In this document: positions 7,441 to 15,224 of the stretch, piece after piece
Numbering within the stretch: the first letter of the stretch is position 1
Layout: every line of letters starts with the position of its first letter
From: an uncultured Selenomonadales bacterium
GTDB taxonomy: Bacteria; Bacillota_C; Negativicutes; Selenomonadales; Selenomonadaceae
Assembly: GCA_937916025.1 (NCBI GenBank)
Contig: CALGGX010000406.1
Coordinates: 1 to 20,623 of the forward strand
Reading direction: 5' to 3'
DNA length: 20,623 nucleotides
Program-made: the position numbers and the translations under genes
The notes under the pieces: generated by a model
What the model was told of the DNA's origin: nothing
Seen by the model: the letters and a program-made list of their open reading frames with translations, nothing else
Database searches by the model: none

Positions 7441-8736
7441 ATGGGCTTAATCAAAGCGGCACTCGGAGCGGCGGGCGGAGTTCTCGCCGATCAATGGAAA
7501 GAGAATTTTTATTGCGATGCATTGAGCGCGAACGTGCTCGTCGCAAAAGGTCAACGTCAACAGAGTTTGCACGGCAGAAGCTCGAATACGTCCGGCGAAA
7601 ATATCATCACCAACGGCTCGACGATTGTCGTCAACAACGGGCAGTGCGCTATCATCGTCGATCAAGGAAAAGTCGCCGAACTTGCCGCCGAACCCGGGCA
7701 ATACACTTACGATCAAGGCAGCGAGCCGTCGATCTTCACCGACGGAGCCGGACTTTCGGAAAAGATCATGCTCGTCTTCGAGCAGATCGGACGGCGATTT
7801 GCATACGGCGGCGCGCCCGGCAAAGATCAGCGCATTTACTATTTCAACGTCAAGGAAATTACCGGCAACAAGTACGGCACGCCCTCGCCGATTCCGTTCC
7901 GCGTCGTCGATCAAAACATCGGACTCGACGTCGACATTTCGATCAGATGCTTCGGCACGTATTCTTACAAGATCGTCAATCCGATTTTGTTTTATACAAA
8001 CGTGTGCGGCAACGTCACGGAAACTTTCGAGCGCTCGGAGATTGACGCGCAATTGAAATCGGAATTGCAGACGGCGTTGCAACCGGCGTTTGCTCAATTG
8101 TCGGCGATGGGCATTCGATACAGCGCGCTTCCGGCTTACAGCTCGCAAATTGCCGACGCGCTCAACGACATTTTGGATAAAAAATGGGGCGAGCTTCGCG
8201 GGATTGAAGTTGTCTCTTTCGCCGTGTCGAATGTCAACGCGAGCGAAGAAGACGAGAAGATGATCAAAGAACTGCAACGCAATGCGACGCTTCGTGATCC
8301 GTCAATGGCGGCGGCGCAATTGGTCGGCGCGCAATCAACTGCAATGAACGAGGCGGCGAAAAATCCGAACGGCGCGGCAATGGGATTTTTCGGAATGAAC
8401 ATGGCGGCGCAGTCGGGCGGCTTCAATGCGCAAAATCTCTTCGCGATGGGGCAACAAAATCGACCGCAGACGCAATCTCAACAGCCGAGTTCGGACGGTT
8501 GGACATGCTCGAAAGGACACGGAGGTAATCGCGGCAAGTTCTGCGCCGAGTGCGGCGAGCCGAAACCGGCACCGGCAGGCGAATGGACTTGCGAATGCGG
8601 CACGAAAAATACCGGCAAGTTCTGTCAAGAGTGCGGCAAACCCAAGCCGACGTCAGATGAATGGACATGTTCCGAGTGCGGACATGAAGGCAACAAAGGC
8701 AAATTCTGCGCCGAATGCGGCAAGCCGCGCGGTTAA
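7441..8736 (+). CDS. SPFH-domain protein with three C-terminal zinc ribbons
   Basis: 431 residues; ATG 7441 is preceded by GGGAGG at 7 nt (an in-frame TTG at 7435 is weaker). Residues about 20-285 form an SPFH (stomatin/prohibitin/flotillin-like) domain of the soluble type often annotated as virion core protein or YdjL-like, with a glycine/alanine-rich N-terminus (GLIKAALGAAGGVLADQW) typical of that group. Residues about 290-352 are a low-complexity linker rich in Ala, Asn and Gln. Three zinc ribbons follow, at about 354-372, 382-399 and 408-427, each introduced by WTC and ending FCxECG. The second and third have two Cys pairs; the first has CSKGH in place of CxxC. Proteins of this type are often found near TerY, kinase and AAA+ genes, where they may form membrane-associated scaffolds. 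It is divergent from the operon and directly precedes the restriction-modification gene. Confidence 0.88.
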   Translation: MGLIKAALGAAGGVLADQWKENFYCDALSANVLVAKGQRQQSLHGRSSNTSGENIITNGSTIVVNNGQCAIIVDQGKVAELAAEPGQYTYDQGSEPSIFTDGAGLSEKIMLVFEQIGRRFAYGGAPGKDQRIYYFNVKEITGNKYGTPSPIPFRVVDQNIGLDVDISIRCFGTYSYKIVNPILFYTNVCGNVTETFERSEIDAQLKSELQTALQPAFAQLSAMGIRYSALPAYSSQIADALNDILDKKWGELRGIEVVSFAVSNVNASEEDEKMIKELQRNATLRDPSMAAAQLVGAQSTAMNEAAKNPNGAAMGFFGMNMAAQSGGFNAQNLFAMGQQNRPQTQSQQPSSDGWTCSKGHGGNRGKFCAECGEPKPAPAGEWTCECGTKNTGKFCQECGKPKPTSDEWTCSECGHEGNKGKFCAECGKPRG

Positions 8737-8746
8737 TGCATTAATG
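8733..8746. promoter_or_regulatory. 12-bp palindrome at the SPFH/methyltransferase junction
   Basis: TTAATGCATTAA (8733-8744) is a perfect palindrome containing the SPFH stop codon; CATTAATG covers 8739-8746. The same half-site (ATTAATG/CATTAAT) recurs as an inverted repeat just downstream of the methyltransferase gene at 11493-11516. It may be a binding site or just A+T-rich chance. Confidence 0.25.
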
Positions 8747-8748
8747 TC

Positions 8749-11481
8749 TTGAAAAACAATACACGGCTCGACGGCATCAAAAACTTCGTCAATCAATGGA
8801 GCGATTGCGGCTACGAACGCGGCGAGGCGCAACCGTTTTGGCTGAATTTGCTTCGAGTACTCTTCGGCGTTGACGATCCCGAGCGTCGGATCGTCTTCGA
8901 GCATCGGATCAACGGCAAGTTCATCGACGCAATGATCCCGTCGACGCATGTTCTGATCGAGCAGAAGTCGCGCGGACATGATCTCGATGCGGCATTTCGG
9001 CAGGCGAAGGCTTATGACAACGAGTTGCCTTTCGACCGGAAATCGCGTTGGATCGTTTGCTCGGATTTTCAAACGTTTCGTATTTATGACATGAATCGGC
9101 GCAAGCCCGAGCCCGAGATCATTCGATTGCTCGAGCTGCCGAAAGAATATCATCGGCTGAATTTTCTCCTCGACCTGCAGAACGAGCACATTCAACGCGA
9201 GCTCGAGCTGTCACTCCGCGCGGGCGAGATCGTCGGCAATCTCTACGATGCCTTTGCGAAGAGTTACGTCGATCCGGAATCGCCGGAGGCAACGGACTCT
9301 TTGAATAAACTTTGCGTTCGACTCGTCTTTTGCCTCTACGCCGAAGATGCGGGCATCTTCAAAAAAAATCAGCTGCACGATTATCTCAATAAATTTCCGA
9401 CCGAGCACTTGCGCATTGCATTGATCAATCTGTTTGAAGTGCTCGCGACTCCGGACGAGCAACGCGATCCTTACATTGAAGATACGCTCGCCGAATTTCC
9501 GTACGTCAACGGCGGCTTGTTTGTCGACGAAAAGATCGAAATTCCGAAATTCACCGCCGCCGCGCGCTTTCATCTGCTTGTCGAAGCCGAAGGCTTTAAT
9601 TGGGCAGGCATCAGCCCGACGATCTTCGGCGCGTTGTTCGAGTCAACGCTCAATCCGAGCACGCGTCGGAGCGGCGGCATGCATTACACCTCGATTGAGA
9701 ACATCCGCAAAGTGATCGATCCGCTCTTCCTCGACGAGCTCCGCGCGGAATTTCATAAATGCAAGACGCGCCGTCAACTGCTCGATTTTCAAGACAAGCT
9801 CGCGTCATTGAAGTTCTTCGATCCTGCATGCGGCTCGGGTAATTTTTTGACTGAAACATATCTCTGCCTCCGAAGACTGGAAAATGAAGTTCTGAAGCGA
9901 TTGTTCGGCGCAAAGATCAAACTCGGCGACATCGAAAATCCGATCAAGGTCTCGATCGAGCAATTTTACGGCGTCGAGATCAACGACTTCGCGGTGGCGG
10001 TCGCGCAAACCGCCATGTGGATCGCCGAATCGCAGATGATGCGCGAAACCGGGGAGATCGTGCATCGCGAGCTCGATTTCCTGCCGTTGAAAACCGCCGC
10101 GCATATCGTCCGAGGCAATGCGCTTCGGCTCGATTGGAAAAAGCTCGTGCCGCGCGGATTGAATTATATCATGGGCAATCCGCCGTTCAGCGGCGCGCGA
10201 CTCATGACAGCCGAGAATAAATCCGATCTGCATCACGTTTTCGACGGTTGGAAAAATGTCGGCAATCTCGATTTCGTCTGCTGTTGGTTTAAACGCGCGG
10301 CGGAATTCATCGTCGATACGTCAATTCGATGCGGCTTCGTCGCGACCAATTCGATCGCGCAGGGCGAATTGATCGGTCTGATGTGGAAACCGATTTTTGT
10401 CAATCAAAACATTCACATCGACTTTGCATGGCGGACGTTCAAATGGAGCAACGAGATTAAAGACAGTGCTTCCGTGCATTGCGTGATCGTCGGCTTCTCG
10501 CACGCGCCGAACAGGAAGCCGAAGCTAATTTTCGACGGCGAGAAAAAGATCGTTGCGAAAAACATCAACGCGTATTTGCTTGACGCGCCCGACTTCTTCG
10601 TCGAAAGACGCACGACACCGATCTGTAATGTGCCGACGATCATGATCGGCAATCGTCCGACCGACGACGGCAATTATCTTTTCACCGCCGAAGAAGCGGA
10701 AGAATTTCTTCAACGAGAGCCGCGCGCCAAGAAATTTATTCGACAATTGATCGGCGGCGAGGAATTCGTCAAAGGCAAATTGCGGTATTGTCTTTGGCTG
10801 AAAGATGCAACGCCGGACGAGATCAGATCGATGCCGCAAGTTCGCAAGCGTGTCGAGAACGTCCGGAAATTTCGTTCGACAAGTGCTTCTGCCGATAATC
10901 GCAAAGATGCGGTCAGACCTGCGCTTTTTGCAAGAACTCCGCAACCCGTCGGCGTTGATTATATCGCCGTGCCGCAAGTGTCGAGTGAACGGCGTCGATA
11001 CATTCCGATGGGCTTTATTTGCGGTGACATTATCGCATCGAATTTGATTCAAATCATTCCGAACGCGACGTTGCATGAATTCGGCGTGCTCGAGTCGATT
11101 GTGCACATGGCATGGATGCGTGTGGTTTGCGGGCGGCTGGGGAACGGCTATCGATACTCGGCGTCACTCGTCTACAACAACTTCCCATGGGCAACTCCGA
11201 CCGAGACTCGGCGCGCGGCGATCGAGCGTTCGGCGCAAAAAATTCTCGACGCCCGGACGTTGTATCCGAACTCGGGACTTGCGGCGTTGTATGACGAAGC
11301 GACGATGCCGCTCGAGCTTCGCAAAGCGCATGCCGAAAACGATCGCGCGGTGCTTGACGCTTACGGCTTCGATCGATCGCTCGATGAATCGGAAATCGTC
11401 GCGCGCTTAATTCAACTGTATCGGACATTGATCGCGCCGCGCGCCTCGGGAGCAAATGACGCGGCAGGCGGCAATAGTTAA
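8749..11481 (+). CDS. MmeI-like single-chain restriction-modification enzyme (type IIL), N6-adenine methyltransferase
   Basis: 910 residues, matching the roughly 920 residues of MmeI. The N-terminus carries a PD-(D/E)xK-type nuclease: Asp60, Glu71 and Lys73 in FIDAMIPSTHVLIEQKSRG. A helical linker follows. The gamma-class N6-adenine methyltransferase has motif I FFDPACGSGNF (357-367), the GVEINDF region near 408, and motif IV NPPF (477-480). The C-terminal block YNNFPWA...LYDEATMPLELRKAH is typical of this family and follows the presumed target-recognition domain, whose specificity cannot be read here. The start is TTG 8749; the only other codons after the SPFH stop are TGC ATT AAT GTC, and no Shine-Dalgarno is visible, so translation probably depends on re-initiation after the SPFH gene. 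All nuclease and methyltransferase motifs are intact, so the enzyme looks functional. It should protect host DNA by hemimethylation and cut foreign DNA at a distance. Confidence 0.93.
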   Translation: MKNNTRLDGIKNFVNQWSDCGYERGEAQPFWLNLLRVLFGVDDPERRIVFEHRINGKFIDAMIPSTHVLIEQKSRGHDLDAAFRQAKAYDNELPFDRKSRWIVCSDFQTFRIYDMNRRKPEPEIIRLLELPKEYHRLNFLLDLQNEHIQRELELSLRAGEIVGNLYDAFAKSYVDPESPEATDSLNKLCVRLVFCLYAEDAGIFKKNQLHDYLNKFPTEHLRIALINLFEVLATPDEQRDPYIEDTLAEFPYVNGGLFVDEKIEIPKFTAAARFHLLVEAEGFNWAGISPTIFGALFESTLNPSTRRSGGMHYTSIENIRKVIDPLFLDELRAEFHKCKTRRQLLDFQDKLASLKFFDPACGSGNFLTETYLCLRRLENEVLKRLFGAKIKLGDIENPIKVSIEQFYGVEINDFAVAVAQTAMWIAESQMMRETGEIVHRELDFLPLKTAAHIVRGNALRLDWKKLVPRGLNYIMGNPPFSGARLMTAENKSDLHHVFDGWKNVGNLDFVCCWFKRAAEFIVDTSIRCGFVATNSIAQGELIGLMWKPIFVNQNIHIDFAWRTFKWSNEIKDSASVHCVIVGFSHAPNRKPKLIFDGEKKIVAKNINAYLLDAPDFFVERRTTPICNVPTIMIGNRPTDDGNYLFTAEEAEEFLQREPRAKKFIRQLIGGEEFVKGKLRYCLWLKDATPDEIRSMPQVRKRVENVRKFRSTSASADNRKDAVRPALFARTPQPVGVDYIAVPQVSSERRRYIPMGFICGDIIASNLIQIIPNATLHEFGVLESIVHMAWMRVVCGRLGNGYRYSASLVYNNFPWATPTETRRAAIERSAQKILDARTLYPNSGLAALYDEATMPLELRKAHAENDRAVLDAYGFDRSLDESEIVARLIQLYRTLIAPRASGANDAAGGNS

Positions 11482-11483
11482 TA

Positions 11484-11516
11484 TTGACTTTTATTAATGA
11501 GTATATTAGCATTAAT
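11484..11516 (+). promoter_or_regulatory. Predicted promoter with overlapping inverted repeat upstream of the epimerase gene
   Basis: TTGACT (11484-11489) and TAGCAT (11507-11512) are 17 nt apart, about 40 nt before the epimerase start. A perfect 7-bp inverted repeat, ATTAATG (11493-11499) and CATTAAT (11510-11516) with a 10-nt spacer, covers the spacer and -10 region, a classical operator position. It starts right after the methyltransferase stop codon. The -10 is weak (four of six). Confidence 0.45.
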
Positions 11517-11551
11517 CCGGCTTATGTCATTACGTGAGAGGAGCGAGATTA

Positions 11552-12229
11552 ATGCTTTGGAACAATGACAACAACGTATTGAAAGTTGCGCCGTCGATTT
11601 TGTCGGCGGACTTCGCGCACTTGGCGGATGAGATCAAACACGTCACCGACGCCGGAATGGATCACATTCACATCGAAGTTTCGGACGGCGTGTTCGTCCC
11701 CGATTCCGATATTACAATCGGTGCGCCGGTCGTAAAAAGCCTGCGCAAAATCACTTCGGCGATCCTCGGCGTGCATCTGATGACGATCGATCCCGGGCGC
11801 AAGATCGAGTCGTTTGCAACGGCGGGCGCGGATTTGATCACTTTCCATGTCGAGGCAACCACTCAAGTGCAAACCGTCATTCACAAGATCAAAGGCGCGG
11901 GGTGCCGCGCGGGCATTGCACTCAATCCGGCAACGCCGCTTTGCGCGATCGAGGAAGTGCTCAACGATGTCGATGTTGTGCATCTGATGACGGCAATCCC
12001 GGGAGCTGCGGGGCACTTGTTCCTGACGCACTCGCTTGACAAGATCAGACGGCTCCGTCAAATCATTCGCGAGAAGAATTACAAATGCCTGATCGAAGTC
12101 GACGGCGGCATCACAATCGAAACGGCGAAATCGGTGCGGCAGGCGGGCGCGAACATTTTGGTAGCCGGAACCGCAATCTACGATTCGACGGATGTATTGG
12201 CTTCCGTCGCCATGCTCATCGGGCAATAA
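11552..12229 (+). CDS. Ribulose-phosphate 3-epimerase-like protein with altered active site
   Basis: 225 residues. ATG 11552 is chosen because GAGAGGAG lies about 8 nt upstream; an in-frame GTG at 11534 lies before that ribosome site. The fold is a clear RPE TIM barrel: KVAPSILSADFAHLADEI at the N-terminus, GVHLM near 73-77, ITFHVEA near 96-102, IEVDGGI at 181-187 and a C-terminal phosphate-binding VAGTAIY. RPE interconverts ribulose-5-phosphate and xylulose-5-phosphate in the pentose phosphate pathway. The metal/catalytic segment that normally reads HxDxMDGxFVPN is HIEVSDGVFVPD here, so the first catalytic Asp is Glu42 and Met is Ser44, and the usual NPGFGGQ loop is IPGAAGH (149-155). His40, His75 and Asp184 remain. 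It may be a slow or re-specialised paralogue acting on another ketose phosphate. Its stop is 4 nt from the convergent permease gene. Confidence 0.85.
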   Translation: MLWNNDNNVLKVAPSILSADFAHLADEIKHVTDAGMDHIHIEVSDGVFVPDSDITIGAPVVKSLRKITSAILGVHLMTIDPGRKIESFATAGADLITFHVEATTQVQTVIHKIKGAGCRAGIALNPATPLCAIEEVLNDVDVVHLMTAIPGAAGHLFLTHSLDKIRRLRQIIREKNYKCLIEVDGGITIETAKSVRQAGANILVAGTAIYDSTDVLASVAMLIGQ

Positions 12230-12233
12230 CAAT

Positions 12234-13904
12234 TCACGTTTGCACGTCAATCTCGATATAATTGTCGTCGTCATGCCAATCGTCGGGCATGCCCTTGACG
12301 ATGATCACCGGACACACCGCATTTGTCATTACATGCGCGGAAACGTGTCCGATTTTTTCTTCCGACGCCGAACTGCCAAAGCCTTGATTGCTCATTACGA
12401 TCATGTCAAACTGCTCCGACATGTTGCAGATCACTTCCGAAGGACTGCCGACTTCGACTTTGACTTCGGCGGCAATCTCGCGCGGGATCACTCGGATCAT
12501 TTCAGTCAAAAACTGCAACGCCGCCGCTTTCAGCTCGTTCGGCACGTAGCCGCTCAAGCTCACCTGCTCGAATGCCGCAACCTTCTCGTCGAGCTCGACG
12601 CACATCAACAGCGTGATCTTTGCATCGCAGACGGCGGCGAAATGGATCGCCTGATTGACGGCTTTAAACGCCTGCCCCGAACCGTCCGTCGGCACGAGAA
12701 TTTTTTCGACGCGAATATCCTGCCACGTCTTTTCTGCGGGAGTTTCCAAATGTTTGATTGCTTCTGCCCGCGCGGAAGAGACGAGCTTTTTTTTGTCGTA
12801 ATAAAAGCGAATGCAGAAGATGATCGCGATGATCGACATGTAGATCAGAAATGCGCCGAGCTCGGAGGAAATATCCGTAAGATGCGCGCCGCGCTGAATG
12901 ATGTCTCGAGTGAAGTGAAATTCCCACGTCAACGGAAAGATGTGCGAAAACGCGACGACCCACGGTTGAAGATGCGAGAGCGGTGAAGTCACGCCGCCGA
13001 GAATGAAGCCGCCCGGAATAAACAGGATCATGCGACTCGAGGCAATGCCGGGATTTGCCGCCGTCCAGCCGAACAGCAAACTCAGCATCCCGACAGTCAT
13101 TGCGAAGAATATCTGAACGACGAGAAACTCGAGCATCGTGCCGCCGAAAACCAGATCGCCCCAAACTCGGAGAATCGCCATGCCGACGAAAAACGACGTG
13201 ATCAAACAGCCGGCGTAGGGGAGCACTCGGACGATCAAATCCCACGGCGTGCCTTCGAGCAGAATTCGGTCGAGTTGATGCGTCATGCGAAGGCGCGGCA
13301 CCATTCCAATTGTTGCGAAGACGAAGAACATCGCGCCGAAGAAAAACAAAAAGCCCTGCGTCTGCGTGTTGGACGTAGAGCCGGCGGGATTAAACAAATT
13401 GCGCGAGCTCAAACCGATCGAGCCGCGCGCGGCGGTCGAATTCATCGCGTTGTCGATTGCAATCAGCTCGTTCATCGCCGATTTGATGTCTGCAGTCTGC
13501 GCCGTATTCGTGTTATCGTAAAAAATGCCGATCGCGCCGTCGGAGCCGTCGAATCGATTTTTCTCGAGTCCGCGCGGAAAATATATCACGGCAGAGACGC
13601 TGTCGCGATAAAACAGCTCTTCGACATTCATCGGCGAATTGATCACGTCGGTAACGCGCATGTACTCGGACGCATCGATGCGATTTGCGAGTTCATGGCT
13701 GTATCGCGAATTGTCGAGATCGATGATTGCAACCGGCGCGTCTTTGGCGAAATTGCCGCCCATCAACACCGTCAAGAGAAGTGTGACGATCATCGCGACC
13801 GTCATGCAAACTTTTTCGTACGGCATGCCTTTGCCTGAAAATAAAAATCCGATCTCGTCGAGCAACGAGCTCAACGGCGTGATCGGACGCCTTTGATTGT
13901 TCAT
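12234..13904 (-). CDS. ABC-2 type permease fused to a universal stress protein (USP) domain
   Basis: 556 residues; ATG 13904 with AAAGGA 8 nt upstream. Residues 1-370 are an ABC-2 permease of the YhhJ/YbhR (PF12698-like) kind: one N-terminal membrane helix (about 31-50), a large extracytoplasmic domain (about 51-180, beginning PVAIIDLDNSRYSHEL), then five hydrophobic segments (about 183-202, 225-246, 257-280, 290-310 and 350-366). Residues about 399-538 are a complete USP fold, starting EKILVPTDGSGQAFKAV and ending CPVIIVKG. The USP ATP motif (G-x2-G-x9-G-S/T) is imperfect: it reads SNQGFGSSASEEKIGHVS, so the first Gly is Ser and the final GS is GH. An export permease with a cytosolic USP domain is an unusual fusion and suggests ligand-sensing control of transport. 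Neither of its two expected partners is complete nearby: the HlyD-like adaptor is present but there is no ATPase. It is the last gene of the operon. Confidence 0.88.
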   Translation of the reverse strand: MNNQRRPITPLSSLLDEIGFLFSGKGMPYEKVCMTVAMIVTLLLTVLMGGNFAKDAPVAIIDLDNSRYSHELANRIDASEYMRVTDVINSPMNVEELFYRDSVSAVIYFPRGLEKNRFDGSDGAIGIFYDNTNTAQTADIKSAMNELIAIDNAMNSTAARGSIGLSSRNLFNPAGSTSNTQTQGFLFFFGAMFFVFATIGMVPRLRMTHQLDRILLEGTPWDLIVRVLPYAGCLITSFFVGMAILRVWGDLVFGGTMLEFLVVQIFFAMTVGMLSLLFGWTAANPGIASSRMILFIPGGFILGGVTSPLSHLQPWVVAFSHIFPLTWEFHFTRDIIQRGAHLTDISSELGAFLIYMSIIAIIFCIRFYYDKKKLVSSARAEAIKHLETPAEKTWQDIRVEKILVPTDGSGQAFKAVNQAIHFAAVCDAKITLLMCVELDEKVAAFEQVSLSGYVPNELKAAALQFLTEMIRVIPREIAAEVKVEVGSPSEVICNMSEQFDMIVMSNQGFGSSASEEKIGHVSAHVMTNAVCPVIIVKGMPDDWHDDDNYIEIDVQT

Positions 13905-13910
13905 TCATTG

Positions 13911-14294
13911 AATCCTTTGTTGCCAACCGCCCGCCCTTGTGAAGAGTCAAAAATCAACTCCGATCGTCTGTCCCGGCATCGCGCCGCTCGACGCATCGAT
14001 GTAAATCCGCACTTGAAACGCCGAAAGATCCGCCTGCCCTTTCTCTCGCGACTGCTTCAGATCGGCGAAGCCCGAAGCTTGCGTCAACAATCCGATCTGT
14101 TAAATCCTCTGTTGCCAAGCACTCGCCCTTGAGAAGAGTCAAAAATCAACTCCGATCGTCTGTCCCGGCATTGCTCCGCTCGACGCATCGATGTAAATCC
14201 GCACTTGAAACGCCGAAAGATCCGCTTGCCCTTTCTCTCGCGACTGCTTCAAATCGGCAAAGCCCGGAGCTTGTGTCAACAGCCGAATCTTGCC
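13911..14294. repeat. 192-bp direct tandem duplication
   Basis: Two copies with a constant 192-nt offset: about 13911-14102 and 14103-14294. Each holds the last roughly 50 codons of the HlyD-like gene, its stop, and about 36 nt of spacer with the GAGGATT/AAGGATT ribosome-site sequence. The copies differ at roughly one base in ten by eye. The right copy is the true gene end; the left copy is a remnant. Confidence 0.9.
13947..14099 (-). pseudogene. 3' remnant of the HlyD-like adaptor gene
   Basis: A 50-codon fragment preceded in frame by TAA (14102-14100) and ended by TGA (13949-13947). It repeats the final residues of the intact adaptor (LLTQASGFADLKQSREK ... GQTIGVDF). In the last 46 residues only Pro to Ser (QAPG to QASG) differs, although about a dozen bases differ, mostly at synonymous positions. 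It has no start codon of its own and is not expected to make protein. The synonymous bias suggests that the copy came from, or converted with, a working paralogue rather than decaying since a simple slip duplication. Confidence 0.8.
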
Positions 14295-15224
14295 GCGAAT
14301 TTGTTTGTGATCGGCGACCGTCGTTCCGATCAATTCATCGCCTTCGTGCAAGCCGACCGCCTGTTCCTCGCTGATGTAAATGTCATAATAAATGCGATTG
14401 GTTTCGAGCAGGACGACCGGCACGCCCGGCGAGATCATCTCGCCCTGTTTCTGCAATATCGACAGGATTTTGCCGTCTTCAGGCGCGCGCAACGTCAATC
14501 GATCTCTCGCGACTTCCAATTCCTTCAATTGCACGGCGAGGAAATTCTTTTGCTGATTGAGTGCTTCGATGTCGTTTTGCATGTTCCGCGCGGCGGCTCG
14601 TTCCTGCTCGATTGTCGGCAACGCAAGCGAATCGGTTCGTCCGCTGTCACTTACGCCCGCGAGCAATCTTTCAAGCAACTGCTCTTGCGATTGGACGTTC
14701 GCCTTCGCGACATTCAAAGCCGTCGTCGCGTCGTCGAGTTGCGCTTTCGGAACCGCGCCTGCTTCGACCAGCGCGCTTGTCCGATCGAAATCGAGTTGAC
14801 AATTGCGGAGTGTTGCCCGCGCCGAATCCACCGCCGCGCGTTGACTGTCAATCTGTCGAAAAGACTGTTGCTCGTCGTTATCCGCGCGGAAGAGATTGAC
14901 GTTCATCGAGCCGCCCGTCGATTTGATCTGCGCGTCGAGTTGCGCCGATTGCGCCTTCAGCTTTTCGATCGCGAGATCGGTATCGGTCGGATCGAGCACC
15001 ATGATCACATCGCCGACTTTAACGTGTTGCCCCTCGATGACTGCTTCATTGATCATCCGACCGCTGACCGAGTCGAATGCGAGTTTGATCTGCTCCGCCG
15101 TCAAAATGCCTTCTTTTTTTTCTGTCGCGAGCACGACGGCATCATTGCCGCGATACATCAAAACGACGCCGCTGATTATCATCAACGCAATGAAAACAAT
15201 CCCAACCCGCGCGGCTTTGTTCAT
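14139..15224 (-). CDS. HlyD/EmrA-type periplasmic adaptor (membrane fusion protein)
   Basis: 361 residues; ATG 15224 with AAGGAGG about 10 nt upstream, and a TAATG overlap with the stop of the preceding gene, so coupled translation. One N-terminal membrane anchor (about 5-24) is followed by a barrel-sandwich/lipoyl half-motif (GRMINEAVIEGQHVKVGDVIMVLD, 55-78), a long two-stranded coiled-coil hairpin (about 83-245), the second lipoyl half (DGKILSILQKQGEMISPG, 250-267) and a beta-barrel C-terminus (about 275-361). Such adaptors join an inner-membrane transporter to an outer-membrane channel, implying an envelope with two membranes or an export complex spanning a thick envelope. Its partner here is most likely the permease-USP protein. 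The gene end is duplicated downstream. Confidence 0.9.
   Translation of the reverse strand: MNKAARVGIVFIALMIISGVVLMYRGNDAVVLATEKKEGILTAEQIKLAFDSVSGRMINEAVIEGQHVKVGDVIMVLDPTDTDLAIEKLKAQSAQLDAQIKSTGGSMNVNLFRADNDEQQSFRQIDSQRAAVDSARATLRNCQLDFDRTSALVEAGAVPKAQLDDATTALNVAKANVQSQEQLLERLLAGVSDSGRTDSLALPTIEQERAAARNMQNDIEALNQQKNFLAVQLKELEVARDRLTLRAPEDGKILSILQKQGEMISPGVPVVLLETNRIYYDIYISEEQAVGLHEGDELIGTTVADHKQIRGKIRLLTQAPGFADLKQSREKGQADLSAFQVRIYIDASSGAMPGQTIGVDF

Noticed and set aside
8500..8730. Direct DNA repeats near the end of the SPFH gene
   Set aside because: They are explained by the three related zinc-ribbon units rather than by a separate repeat element.
12227..12236. Possible bidirectional terminator between the epimerase and permease genes
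   Set aside because: The 4-nt gap and flanking bases show no convincing hairpin with a T-run.
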